From Streptomyces sp. H27-C3 (GTDB lineage Bacteria; Actinomycetota; Actinomycetes; Streptomycetales; Streptomycetaceae): 64,000 bases of DNA. Shown piece after piece: positions 34,661 through 43,846 of this stretch. Position numbers and translations under genes: made by a program. A model generated the notes under the pieces. That model did no database searches and was not told the origin of the DNA. It saw only the letters and a program-made list of their open reading frames with translations. Numbering within the stretch: the stretch's first letter is position 1; each line of letters starts with the position of its first letter. The stretch spans positions 20,873 through 84,872 of the forward strand of contig NZ_JASITA010000034.1 of assembly GCF_030063415.1 (NCBI RefSeq), in the 5' to 3' direction.

Positions 34661-37600
34661 CAGGCCGGCTCCTCGTCGTCGTTCTCGGCCGGGTGGCCGT
34701 CTGCCTGGGCCAGCCGGGTCAGGGCGGCCGCGAGTTCCCCGGCGTCCCACTCCACGGCGGTCCGTACGGTCCACCCCGCTGCCGCGTAGGCACGGTCGCG
34801 GTCCCGCGCTTCGGCAACCGCGGCTTCGTCCTCGTGCTCGGGGGCGAGGACGACACCGATGCGGTGGGTGGACCAGGCCAGTTCGGCGGGCCATGCGGCG
34901 TCGCCGAGCTCGAATCCGGCTTCGGGAGCGGGCACTGCGGACCGAACCAGTACCTCGACGAGTTCGGCGAGCCCGGGCTCCTCCACCAGATAGTCGACGA
35001 CCTCGTCCCAGGCCGGATCGCGCACGGCCCCCGTCGCCGAATCCGAGGGCAGCGGGGCCTCAACGTGCGACGACGCCTCCGCAGGTGGTGCCGCGGCGTC
35101 CGTCGTCGGCGCTTCCGAATCGGGCTGCTGTCGCTGTCGCCGGGACTCCAGCCAGCCCGCCCCGCCCGTCACGGCCAGCTCCACCGGGTCGAAGCCCGGC
35201 AGTTGACTGGCCGCCAACTGGACGCCGTCGCCCTCGCCCTCGTTGAGGAACTGGAGCAGGTTGGTCCAGTACAGCCAGGCCTGCCATCGCCTGCGATGGG
35301 CGTTCTCGTCGCGACCCAGCGCCTGCGGACTGTCGTCGAGCACGGTCAGAGCGGTCCACACCGCGCCCGCCTGCCCGTTGCGCAGATCGAGGGCAACCGT
35401 CAGGGGGCATCCGCTACCGTCCTTGGTGGCCATGACCTGGACGGCACCCTGGCCGCCGGCCAGCCGCTTGCCCTCCAGCGCTTCAGCGATGCGGTGCCCG
35501 ATCTCGGGCCCGTCCGCCAGGGCTCGGCTGGTCGCGGAGACCGCGGCGAATCCTGCCAGCGCGCTCTGGGCACGCCGCCGCCACACCCCGTGGTCCGGGG
35601 TGCTCAGATAGCCGATCAGCGTCTCGACCGGATTCGTCCACACGAAGCGATGCAGGTCACGCGGGTCGTCCCCGTGCAGACGCCGATGGATGTCGGAGGC
35701 GGTCTTCTGCGCCGTGTTCTGGTACGGCACCCACACAGGATCGGCGGGAGGCTTCGCATCGCCGGTCCAGGCGCGTACGTCGTCCCAGGTCAGCTGGAAG
35801 ACCTGCCAGCCGTGTCCGGTTCGCAGGCGCGTCCGCTTGTCGGCGTCGGACGCGATGCGGTTGTGTGCGGGGCTCGCGTGGTAGCGGTAGCCGTCCAGAT
35901 AGACGGCGACCCGCTTCCGGTCGTCGTCCAGGCTGCGGAAGACCACGTCGGGCACGGTGAAGCCGAGGTCGGTCTGCGTCTCCATGCGCCAGCCGCTGAC
36001 CTTGCCGTCCGGGGCTGTGAACCGCAGCGTTGTATCGCGCTCGCCGTCCGGCGTCTGTGCGGTACGCACACTCACGTCGTCGACGCCTTCGGCCCAGGCG
36101 AGGAGCCCCCGGCGGAACAGCGCTTCCAGCTCGCTCTCAACCTGCTGGACGAGACTGATGTCCCCGGTCGTCTCGGCCTCCTCGATGCTCCAGGCGTCGC
36201 CGGTACGGCCGAGGAGTTCACCGAGGATGTCGAGGGCGTGCTCGCGCGAGACCAGTTCGTACTCGCTGTTACCGACATGCCGCAGCAGGCAGCGGTGGCA
36301 GGCGGGGCGCTCCTCACCGACACACGGGCACCGCTCGATGACCTGGCGGGCCCGGGTCAGCACGTCGTGCATCCCGTCGGGTCCCGCGAGCCGGTGGAGA
36401 TAGCCGGTGCCGCCGGGCAGCGAGTCGTACAGCACGAGGAAGTGCCTGCGGACGTCGCTGCCGGGCTCGGGCATCGAGTCGGTGACCACGGCCAGGTGGT
36501 CGGGGTCGCCGCCGTAGCTCTGGGCGATGCCCGCGAGGAGCAGCGCCTTGAAGGAGGCCAGGCGCTCTTCGGTGTAGGCGGTGACCGCGGGGATGAGGAT
36601 ACGGAGCGCCTCACTGCGCAGCTCGTGGGCGAGCAGCAGTTTCACGCCCTGCTGTGCGGCCTTCGTCTCGCCGAGCCCGTCGCGCAGCCGGGGGCACCAC
36701 GGGCGGTGGTACTTCGTGGCCCGAGGGGTGCCGAAAGCGTCCTGCTGTCCGGCGTGCGCGGCGGCGGGTCCCCCGTCGGGGTCCGCGTATCCGCAGGAGT
36801 CGCAGACCCAGAAGGGGTTGAGTCTCACCTGGCGTCCCGCGAAGGCGTCCTCAGCCCCGGTGTCCACGCGGGAGGTGCCGACGTTGATGTGCCGGATCAT
36901 TGCGTGCCGGGTGAACTCCCAGCCGAAGGTGGCCTTCTTGTGCTTCCATCCCGCCTCGATGTGCTCCCGCGGAATGTCCACGGCGGGAACGACGGTGTAG
37001 TGGCGCCGCTCCCGCTCGTCGGTGTCGTCGCGTACGCGGATGTCGTCCCGCTGGTCGCGGGCCATCACGCGGTGGGGCACCAGGACCTTGTGCAGGCATC
37101 CGACATCGCCGATAGCCGGTGACAGACAGCGTGGGCAGGCGGTCGAGTCCTGTTCCGCCTGCTGCGTGCGGACGTGCCCGCAGTCGGGGCAGACGCGCCA
37201 CCACAGCCACGACGGGCGGTTCGGACTGCCGATGTCGAGCCCGGTGACGCGGTGCTTGTAGCCCTGTACGTAGTAGTGGTTGCCGGGTGCGAGGTCGGTC
37301 AGGGCCAGGCGTGCCGACCGCTCGTACCTGAGTACCTTGCTGTGGTGCTCGGGCTGTCCGTCCTTGCCGTCCTCCCGCCAGGTGAGGGTGGCTTCGAGCT
37401 CGGTCAGCGAGTCGACGAGGCTGTAGTTGGGCAGCAGTCCGAGGTCGACGAGCGTGCCGTGCGCGGTGCTGCGGCTGATCTCACTCGCGTGCCGGGACAC
37501 GGCTCGCCGTTCGGCCCGCAGCTCCCTGCCCTGCCGTTCGTGGTCCGGGTCACCGGCGACCAGTTCCTTCAGCGCCGCGTCGATCGACGTGATCCGGTGC

Positions 37601-40600
37601 CGCATCTCGCCGCGCCGGTCCTCCCACTGAGTGCGGGCGTCGCCCAGGGCATCGGCGAGACCCCCGGTCGCGTACGTACGCAGTTCCTCGGCCGCCCGCG
37701 GACTGACGCCCGTGCCCTTCGCCTCGTCGTACGGCGGGAACAGCAGCAGGAACGAATCGACACGGTGCGTGCCCGCGTCAAGCGCGGCCTGCTGGAACTC
37801 GGGCAGCCACGCGGACGGGCCGAACAGCTCGGTGGCCAGGCGGGGCATCGGGCCGAGCGCGTCTCCGCCACCGTCCGGCGCGGGCAGGCGTCCGGCGCCG
37901 AGCAGATCGAGGAGGTGTGCGAGGTACTGGCGGCGCAGGATCTCGCTCGCGGAGAGGAAACAGCCGGGCGGCTGGATGTCTCCGGCGATCATCTGCCGGG
38001 GGTCGTCCAGGTAGTAGCGGTCCCGGGGGCCGCGGTCGACCATGGTCAGCAGGTAGGCGTTGCCGGTGGCACGGCCGGCCCGGCCCACCCGCTGCACGTA
38101 GTTGGCGGGTCCCTTGGGCAGCGAGGCGAGGACCACGGCCGACAGGTCACCGATGTCGATGCCGAGTTCCAGCGTGGGGGTGCAGGACAGGACCTGCGGG
38201 TTGGCGTAGTGGGCCTGGACGCCCGCGCGGAACGCCTTCTCCACGGCTTCGCGCTTGGGGCGGCTGAGGGTGCCGGTGTGCTCCGCGGTGTTGATGGTGA
38301 AGACGCCCGCCTCGCGGTACATCCGCCGGTAGAAGTCCTGGGTGAAGTCCCGGCGCCGTACGCCGCTCTCCAGGTCCTGGCCGGTGCGCAGCAGTCCGCC
38401 GCAGCGGTAGCGGGGGCACGGCTGTCCGTGCCACTGGTCGGCCAGGGCGGGGTGGACGGTCTGTTCCCAGGAGCAGACCGGGCAGTGCGCGGAGGCGTCG
38501 GCCACCCGGTCGTCGGCCAGCTTGCGGACCTGTACGTGGCCGGGCTGGAGACCGTAGACGCGGGTCACCCCGTCCTTGGCGGTACGGGCGGACAGCACGC
38601 CCGCGTCGACGAGCGCGGGCAGCAGCCGTACGAGGAAGGCGTTGGCGGCGTCGGGGCGCAGGCCGAGGCTCCGCCGGGTCCAGTCCTGGTACCAGCCGAG
38701 GCGTCCGGTGACCACGTCGAAGTCGTCGCTGCCCTGCTTGGGGCTGCCGAGCAGGAACGCCGGGGCGGAGACACCGGGCGGGAACGCCGGCATGCCCGTC
38801 TTGCGCCCGCCCCAGACGAGCCAGCGCCGCACACCCGCCTCGTTCAGCCAGCCGTCGAGCCAGGCGTGCCGGATGGCGCCGCGCGTGCGCAGTCGTTCGA
38901 GGAGGCCGCGCACGTGCCCGACCCAGCGGTCCGGTCCTGGCAGGGAGCCGTCCGGCAGCGCGATGTCCCCGGGGGTGGTGTGCAGGAGTTCACGGACGAT
39001 CTCAGCGACCGCGTCCGGGTCCTGGAGCGGGACGTCCGCGGCGACGGTGCGCGTCAGTTCCAGGGTGCGGCCCTGCCGGGACCTCAGCCCGAATTCCAGC
39101 ACCGCCGCGAAGGCGAGGCGCTGGGCGATGAGTTCCCAGGTGGCGCGGGAGCCCTGGCTGCGCCCGGACAGCAGGGTGTCGACGCCGCGCACGACGTGCA
39201 GGTCGGGCGGGATCACCGCGGCCTGGACGGCCTTGCTGTCCACGACGTCCGCGATGAGGTCGGCGGCCAGGTCGCTCAGCGCGATCGGCTCGTCCTCGTC
39301 GATGCGGCTGGCGAGCAGGGAGCGCAGCGAGAAGGTGTACGAGCGGTTGGCGACGTATCCGGCGCGGTGGGCGGCGTCCTGGACGGAGTCGTTGAAGAGG
39401 AGGGTCTTGTCCTCCTTCAGGTTCTTGTCGAGTTCGCCGCCCGTGAACAGCTGGGTGATGGAGGCGGCGGCGAGCGCGGCGAGGCCCGTACCGAGGTAGC
39501 GGATGGCGTTGAAGGTGCGGCAGGCCGGGCACTGGTCGCCGCTCGCCGCCCGGTCGTCGCCGAGGTCCGCCCAGACGAATGCCGCGTCGTGCAACGGCTT
39601 GGCCAGGTGCGGGCCTTCGCCGTCACGGGGCTGATCGAAGTCCGTCTCGCGCGACATCGGCCGCACCCGTCCGGTCAGCCCGTCGAGCACCAGCACGGTC
39701 GGTCCGCTGCGCTGCTTCTCGGCCACGAAGGCCGCGTCGTACGCCTGTTGCGGGGTCGCCGCGATCATGTTGCGGACGCGGCTCTTGTCGCGGCCGACGG
39801 ACGCCCGGCGGATCTTCGTGGCGTTCATGTCGAGCTCCGCCGGGTCCGCCTCCGGGGAGAGCGCCGCCCAGCCGGAGCGGCCGCACTCGCGGCAGAAGAC
39901 CGCAGGCAGGAACACTTGCGCGCGCGGTGGCGCGCTGTCGACCGCGGGGGCGGCCGGGGCCGCGTCGCCGTCAGGGGCGAGAGAGTCGTCATGGCCACCG
40001 GCAGTACCGGCGGCCAGCCTGCCGCCCGTGGCGACCCGCTCGTCGTCCCACCGGAACTCGGCCCTCGCCGCACTGATGCCACGCAGCACCCGGGACACGG
40101 AGCGCACCCAGTGGTGCACCTCGATCGACAGGAGCGGGCGGGTGGGGTGCTCGGGGTCGCGGGCCGTCGAGAGCAGGGCGATGTAGCGTGCGAGGGCCCG
40201 GACGGCGACGGCCGGGTTCTGCTGGACCGCCACGCCCCAGTGGTAGGCGTAGCGCGGCAGGACGTCCATGACCTCGGCCATGGTGCGCGGGCGGCCGTCG
40301 AGGATCTCCAGGACGGCGGCGGTCAGCCGGTGCCGGCGCAGCTGTCTGCCGAGCTGCGCCGCGTCCAGCCCCGTCTTGCCGGTGAAGGCGGCGGCCAGCT
40401 GGTCAAGGGCTGCGGGGTTACCCGTGGGATCGTCGAGGCCCGCCACCTCGTCGGGGGGCGGGAAGGGCAGCCTGAAGTCGCTGTTCCCCGCGAAGTCCTG
40501 GGCGCTGCGCCGGTCCTCTCCCACGACGGCGTCCGGTGTGAAGGGCACGCCGAACACCTGCTCCGCCACGTCCAGCATCGACCCGCCCGCGGCGCCCGGC

Positions 40601-41505
40601 GCGCCCTCGCCCAGGGTGGCCGAGGTGGCAACGGGGCAGACCGGACCGAGCGGCCGTCCCGGCTCGTTCAGGTCGGTGACGGCGCCGAGCCGGCGCAGCA
40701 GCATGGCCACGTCGGTGCCCTGGGCGCCGTCGTACGTGTGGAACTCGTCCAGGACGACGTAGGCGAGCGCGGAGCCGCCCGGTTCCTGCCAGAGTCGCTG
40801 GTCCTCGGGCCGCTGGAGCATCAGGTCCAGCATTTTGTAGTTGGTGATCAGGATGTCGGGCCTGGTGCGCCGGATCTCGTCCCGGTCGACCGCGACGCGC
40901 GGGTTGGCCTGCTTGAACTCCTTGGACGCCTTGTCGCCGATGTAGAGCGCGGCCTGTACGCCCGCGTCCCTGAGCCGGGCGTCCCGGGGGTTGTCGAGGT
41001 GGTTGTTGATGCGGTGGGCCTGGTCGGTGGCCAGCGCGTTCATCGGGTAGAGGAGGACGGCCTTGACGCCTTCCCTGCCGGCCTCGCGCTCCCTGCGGCA
41101 GTGGTCGAGGAGCGGCACGAGGAACGCCTCGGTCTTGCCCGATCCGGTGCCGGTGGTCACCAGCGTGGGCCGGGCGGGACCGTGCAGCGTGGAGAGGCGT
41201 TCCCAGGCCCGCTCCTGGTGGCGGTGGGGGTGGAAGCCACGCGGCCACCAGGTGAGGTGTCGCTGCCAGTCGTCGTTCTCGGCCGGGCGGAAGGGGGTGC
41301 GGATACGCAGGTACGGGCCGCGGAAGATGCCGTCGTCCGCGTCACCGAGGAACTGCTCCAGGGCGCCGCGGGTGCTCTCGTCCGCCAGGGCGTACGTCGT
41401 CGACAGGTACTGACTCAGGCTGTCGCGTACCTGCTCGGCGGCGAGGGTTGGTCGCACCCGTGGTCCTCCTGGTATTCCGTCTTGTGTGGGCCCGTCCTGG
41501 GCCAC
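34660..41505 (-). CDS. Giant DEAD/DEAH helicase with DUF1998 and nuclease-like tail (DruE-like)
   Basis: 2281 residues. SF2 helicase: Walker A VTTGTGSGKTEAF (~115), motif II VVLDEFHTYDG (DEFH, ~250), motif VI YVQRVGRAGR (~1140). Zinc-ribbon-like Cys clusters occur at ~1010-1040 (CPVCSW...CPRYRCGG) and ~1440 (CPDCGHV...CPRCLSPA); the DUF1998 cluster CPCVGEERPACHRCLLRH is at ~1725. Residues ~1850-1900 look like a Vsr/PD-(D/E)XK fold (VPDVVFRS, VAVYLDGYRYH, GHGWQVFQLTWDDV), and a similar segment recurs at ~2190-2260. Size and domain order match DruE of Druantia rather than DISARM DrmA/DrmB. No druH, druM, druF or druG homologue is adjacent; the partner is the RelE-helicase. Likely anti-phage. 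Confidence 0.85.
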   Translation of the reverse strand: MAQDGPTQDGIPGGPRVRPTLAAEQVRDSLSQYLSTTYALADESTRGALEQFLGDADDGIFRGPYLRIRTPFRPAENDDWQRHLTWWPRGFHPHRHQERAWERLSTLHGPARPTLVTTGTGSGKTEAFLVPLLDHCRREREAGREGVKAVLLYPMNALATDQAHRINNHLDNPRDARLRDAGVQAALYIGDKASKEFKQANPRVAVDRDEIRRTRPDILITNYKMLDLMLQRPEDQRLWQEPGGSALAYVVLDEFHTYDGAQGTDVAMLLRRLGAVTDLNEPGRPLGPVCPVATSATLGEGAPGAAGGSMLDVAEQVFGVPFTPDAVVGEDRRSAQDFAGNSDFRLPFPPPDEVAGLDDPTGNPAALDQLAAAFTGKTGLDAAQLGRQLRRHRLTAAVLEILDGRPRTMAEVMDVLPRYAYHWGVAVQQNPAVAVRALARYIALLSTARDPEHPTRPLLSIEVHHWVRSVSRVLRGISAARAEFRWDDERVATGGRLAAGTAGGHDDSLAPDGDAAPAAPAVDSAPPRAQVFLPAVFCRECGRSGWAALSPEADPAELDMNATKIRRASVGRDKSRVRNMIAATPQQAYDAAFVAEKQRSGPTVLVLDGLTGRVRPMSRETDFDQPRDGEGPHLAKPLHDAAFVWADLGDDRAASGDQCPACRTFNAIRYLGTGLAALAAASITQLFTGGELDKNLKEDKTLLFNDSVQDAAHRAGYVANRSYTFSLRSLLASRIDEDEPIALSDLAADLIADVVDSKAVQAAVIPPDLHVVRGVDTLLSGRSQGSRATWELIAQRLAFAAVLEFGLRSRQGRTLELTRTVAADVPLQDPDAVAEIVRELLHTTPGDIALPDGSLPGPDRWVGHVRGLLERLRTRGAIRHAWLDGWLNEAGVRRWLVWGGRKTGMPAFPPGVSAPAFLLGSPKQGSDDFDVVTGRLGWYQDWTRRSLGLRPDAANAFLVRLLPALVDAGVLSARTAKDGVTRVYGLQPGHVQVRKLADDRVADASAHCPVCSWEQTVHPALADQWHGQPCPRYRCGGLLRTGQDLESGVRRRDFTQDFYRRMYREAGVFTINTAEHTGTLSRPKREAVEKAFRAGVQAHYANPQVLSCTPTLELGIDIGDLSAVVLASLPKGPANYVQRVGRAGRATGNAYLLTMVDRGPRDRYYLDDPRQMIAGDIQPPGCFLSASEILRRQYLAHLLDLLGAGRLPAPDGGGDALGPMPRLATELFGPSAWLPEFQQAALDAGTHRVDSFLLLFPPYDEAKGTGVSPRAAEELRTYATGGLADALGDARTQWEDRRGEMRHRITSIDAALKELVAGDPDHERQGRELRAERRAVSRHASEISRSTAHGTLVDLGLLPNYSLVDSLTELEATLTWREDGKDGQPEHHSKVLRYERSARLALTDLAPGNHYYVQGYKHRVTGLDIGSPNRPSWLWWRVCPDCGHVRTQQAEQDSTACPRCLSPAIGDVGCLHKVLVPHRVMARDQRDDIRVRDDTDERERRHYTVVPAVDIPREHIEAGWKHKKATFGWEFTRHAMIRHINVGTSRVDTGAEDAFAGRQVRLNPFWVCDSCGYADPDGGPAAAHAGQQDAFGTPRATKYHRPWCPRLRDGLGETKAAQQGVKLLLAHELRSEALRILIPAVTAYTEERLASFKALLLAGIAQSYGGDPDHLAVVTDSMPEPGSDVRRHFLVLYDSLPGGTGYLHRLAGPDGMHDVLTRARQVIERCPCVGEERPACHRCLLRHVGNSEYELVSREHALDILGELLGRTGDAWSIEEAETTGDISLVQQVESELEALFRRGLLAWAEGVDDVSVRTAQTPDGERDTTLRFTAPDGKVSGWRMETQTDLGFTVPDVVFRSLDDDRKRVAVYLDGYRYHASPAHNRIASDADKRTRLRTGHGWQVFQLTWDDVRAWTGDAKPPADPVWVPYQNTAQKTASDIHRRLHGDDPRDLHRFVWTNPVETLIGYLSTPDHGVWRRRAQSALAGFAAVSATSRALADGPEIGHRIAEALEGKRLAGGQGAVQVMATKDGSGCPLTVALDLRNGQAGAVWTALTVLDDSPQALGRDENAHRRRWQAWLYWTNLLQFLNEGEGDGVQLAASQLPGFDPVELAVTGGAGWLESRRQRQQPDSEAPTTDAAAPPAEASSHVEAPLPSDSATGAVRDPAWDEVVDYLVEEPGLAELVEVLVRSAVPAPEAGFELGDAAWPAELAWSTHRIGVVLAPEHEDEAAVAEARDRDRAYAAAGWTVRTAVEWDAGELAAALTRLAQADGHPAENDDEEPA

Positions 41506-41698
41506 GCCCTACCGTAATAGCGCCGCGGCCCTATCCGGCCCGGTCAGACGTCGACCTTGCGTCCGACGTAGGCAACACGCAGAGCACGCCGGCCGCGCAG
41601 AAGCCGGAAGTGCGTACGTCCAGGCTTCGGCAGGAATTCGGAGTGCCGGTCGAAGAGCTGCTGTGTGCCGTCGTCGTCGGTGAACCAGCACATGCCCT

Positions 41699-42053
41699 CT
41701 ACCCCCGGAAGAACTCCGCCATCGCGGCGAACCTCGTGCGTAGCTTCTTCGTGTCGCCGGTGGCGAAGGAGATGGCGCGGTCGAAGTCCCACGTCCTTCA
41801 CCAGTCCGAAGAACCCGCTCAGCACCCTGTCACTCGACGCTACCAGCGCTTCACGCTCGTGATCGTCCAGAGTGGCGAGATTGACCGCGACCGTCTCGAA
41901 CAGGGCCTTATTGATGGGCGAATTGCCCTTTCCACCCCGCCATTCCCGGAACGCGTGATCGCCGAAGAGGTCCGTCGCGCAGCGCATCGCCCTGCGGAAC
42001 TCCAGGGCCACTGCCTCCCGTTGTTCCGCGTTCAGTTGGTTCACACGATGCAT
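41699..42053 (-). pseudogene. DUF262-family C-terminal remnant, frameshifted
   Basis: From the ATG at 42053 the frame encodes the usual C-terminal DUF262 sequence (RRAMRCATDLFGDHAFREW, SPINKALFETVAVNLATL) until ~41800. The homology then continues in another frame (DFDRAISFATGDTKKLRTRF) to a TAG at 41699. One extra base, or two missing, breaks the gene, and the N-terminal nuclease-like part is absent. DUF262 proteins include GmrS-type restriction components, so this may be a dead defence gene. A 49-codon open stretch downstream (41544-41690) is not supported as a gene. Confidence 0.7.
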
Positions 42054-42082
42054 GGCCGGCCGATCGACGGCGGGCGGGCCCG

Positions 42083-42529
42083 TCAGCGCGGCAGGTCCAG
42101 TTCGGCGCGGACCGTCTTGCCGACGGAGCGGCGGTCGAATACGTCCCACCGGTCGGCCAGCGCCTCGACGAGCAGCAGCCCCCGGCCACTGTCCGCGCCG
42201 GGCACCGGGGCCGCGATGGCGCCGGGCCCGGCGGGGCGGCGCTCGCCGCGCGGGTCCGACACGTCGATGCGGAGGGTGTACGCGTCGAGGCTGAGCCGCA
42301 CCTCGAAGTCGCGGCCGGGAACGCGGCCGTGGGTGACGGCGTTCGCGGCGAGCTCGGCGACGAGGAGCGCGGCGATGTCCGAGGCGTCGGAGTCGTACGG
42401 GATGCCCCAGGCATCCAGCCGGTGCACGGCGAGGTGGCGGGCGAGGCGGGCGCCGCGCGGAGTGGAGCTGAACCGCTGCGTGAACACACGTACGGTAACG
42501 GGGATTTGGGAAGCGGGGCTTGGCGTCAT
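42083..42529 (-). CDS. HATPase-type anti-sigma-like ATP-binding protein
   Basis: 148 residues. N-box LLVAELAANAVTHG (~55-68) and G-box GADSGRGLLLVEALADRW (~110-127) define the GHKL ATPase fold of Streptomyces regulatory ATPases. It is divergent from the XRE regulator across a 160-bp control region with a palindrome. XRE/DUF5753, DUF397 and such ATPases form recurring regulatory modules in Streptomyces. Confidence 0.9.
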   Translation of the reverse strand: MTPSPASQIPVTVRVFTQRFSSTPRGARLARHLAVHRLDAWGIPYDSDASDIAALLVAELAANAVTHGRVPGRDFEVRLSLDAYTLRIDVSDPRGERRPAGPGAIAAPVPGADSGRGLLLVEALADRWDVFDRRSVGKTVRAELDLPR

Positions 42530-42574
42530 GGCCCCAAACTGGCGCCCCGCGAGCCCCGCACACCAGGTCAGCGG

Positions 42575-42599
42575 CTAGTACTCTGCGTCAGAGCACTAG
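42575..42599. promoter_or_regulatory. Palindromic operator in the divergent ATPase-XRE region
   Basis: CTAGTACTCTG (42575-42585) pairs with CAGAGCACTAG (42589-42599), 10 of 11 positions, 3-nt centre. CTAGTAC recurs directly at 42595-42601. It lies 90 bp before the XRE start and is the obvious autoregulatory site. Confidence 0.6.
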
Positions 42600-42689
42600 T
42601 ACGGAGAGTAGACAGGGCCGGCGACTGAACGTAACCATGGGTGCGTTGGGAGTGGGTCCGCGGGGCGGGTGTACTGGAGGTGTCCTCGC

Positions 42690-43541
42690 ATGACGGACGG
42701 TACGGGCGGGTCGCCGGGCTGCAGTGAGCCGGAGGTGTCGGACAGTCTCAAGACATTCGGCGAGGTCTTCAAGGCTTTCCGCAAACGGGCGGGCCTGACC
42801 CAGGAGGACTTCGCCGAGCTGGTCCCGTACTCGGTCCAGACGGTCGCCAAGATCGAGCAGGGCCGCCGCTTTCCGCAGCCGGACTTCGTGGGGCGGGCGG
42901 AGGAAGTCCTGGACGCGTTCGGGGCGCTGCGGGGTGCGGCGCGGCATCTGTCGCGGCAGCCGGGGCTGGCGAGTTGGTTCCGGCAGTGGGCGCGGTTCGA
43001 GGCGGAGGCGGTGAGCCTGTACACGTACGAGTGCCGGGTGGTGCCGGGCCTGTTGCAGACGGAGGCGTACGCGCGGGCGGTGTCGTTCAGCGTGCCGCCG
43101 CTGCCGGACGAACAACAGCTGAGCGAGCGCATCGCGGCGCGGCTCGCCCGCCAAGACCTGCTGGCCACGAGCCGGAAACCGCCGACGGCGTTCAGCTTCA
43201 TCGTGGAGCAGGCGGTGCTGGAGCGGCACACGGGCGGGGAGGACGTGACGCGGGATCTCTTCGACCACTTGGTGGGCGTCGTGGAACGGCACTGGAACGT
43301 GGAGTTCCAGCTGATGCCGTCGCGGCAGCCGGTGCATGCGGGGTTGGATGGGCCGCTTCAGTTGGCGGAGACGCCGGAGCGTCGGTGGTACGGGTACTCA
43401 GAGGGGCAGAAGAACGGGCGGCTGATCACCGACCTGAAAGAGATCAGCGTGCTCCAGCAGCGCTATGCCAAGATGCGCTCACAGGCTCTGACCCCCGAGG
43501 ACTCCCTGGGCCTGCTGAAGCGAATGCGAGGAGCGCTATGA
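42690..43541 (+). CDS. XRE-family HTH regulator with DUF5753 (WhiJ-like)
   Basis: 283 residues from the ATG at 42690, GGAGG 9 nt upstream. N-terminal HTH (FRKRAGLTQEDFAELV, SVQTVAKIEQGRRFPQP) and the C-terminal DUF5753 region (YECRVVPGLLQTEAYARAV). Such proteins pair with small DUF397 proteins and influence development or secondary metabolism in Streptomyces. The stop overlaps the next start (ATGA). Confidence 0.92.
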   Translation: MTDGTGGSPGCSEPEVSDSLKTFGEVFKAFRKRAGLTQEDFAELVPYSVQTVAKIEQGRRFPQPDFVGRAEEVLDAFGALRGAARHLSRQPGLASWFRQWARFEAEAVSLYTYECRVVPGLLQTEAYARAVSFSVPPLPDEQQLSERIAARLARQDLLATSRKPPTAFSFIVEQAVLERHTGGEDVTRDLFDHLVGVVERHWNVEFQLMPSRQPVHAGLDGPLQLAETPERRWYGYSEGQKNGRLITDLKEISVLQQRYAKMRSQALTPEDSLGLLKRMRGAL

Positions 43542-43783
43542 GCACGTCCGAACTGAACTGGTTCAAGAGCAGTTACAGCGGCTCCGAGGGCGACAGTTGC
43601 GTCGAGGTGGCGATGTCCTGGCGGAAGTCCACCTATAGCAGCGGCAGTCAAGGGGACTGTGTCGAGGTGGCTACCTGCCCCACCACCGTCCACGTACGGG
43701 ACTCCAAGTTGCGGCAGAGCCCGCACCTCTCCGTCACCCCCGGAACATGGCAGAACTTCCTCTCGTACGCGGCCCAAGACTGA
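43538..43783 (+). CDS. Tandem DUF397-domain protein
   Basis: 81 residues, four-base overlap with the XRE gene. Two DUF397 units: WFKSSYSGSEGDSCVEVA (~8-25) and WRKSTYSSGSQGDCVEVAT (~28-46), followed by the usual VHVRDSK stretch. DUF397 proteins are thought to be partners or antagonists of the adjacent XRE protein. Confidence 0.93.
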   Translation: MSTSELNWFKSSYSGSEGDSCVEVAMSWRKSTYSSGSQGDCVEVATCPTTVHVRDSKLRQSPHLSVTPGTWQNFLSYAAQD

Positions 43784-43798
43784 AGCCACCACAGACCC

Positions 43799-43837
43799 GA
43801 GCGCCCCGCCAGGACCCAAGTCCCGCGCGGGGTGCTC
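43799..43837. terminator. Terminator between DUF397 and methyltransferase genes
   Basis: GAGCGCCCCGC (43799-43809) pairs with GCGGGGTGCTC (43827-43837) with one G-T wobble, between convergent genes. Confidence 0.65.
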
Positions 43838-43846
43838 TCGTTACGC

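Noticed and set aside
37174..41517. A 1447-codon + strand frame opposite the giant helicase.
   Set aside because: Antisense shadow; composition and lack of motifs rule out a gene.
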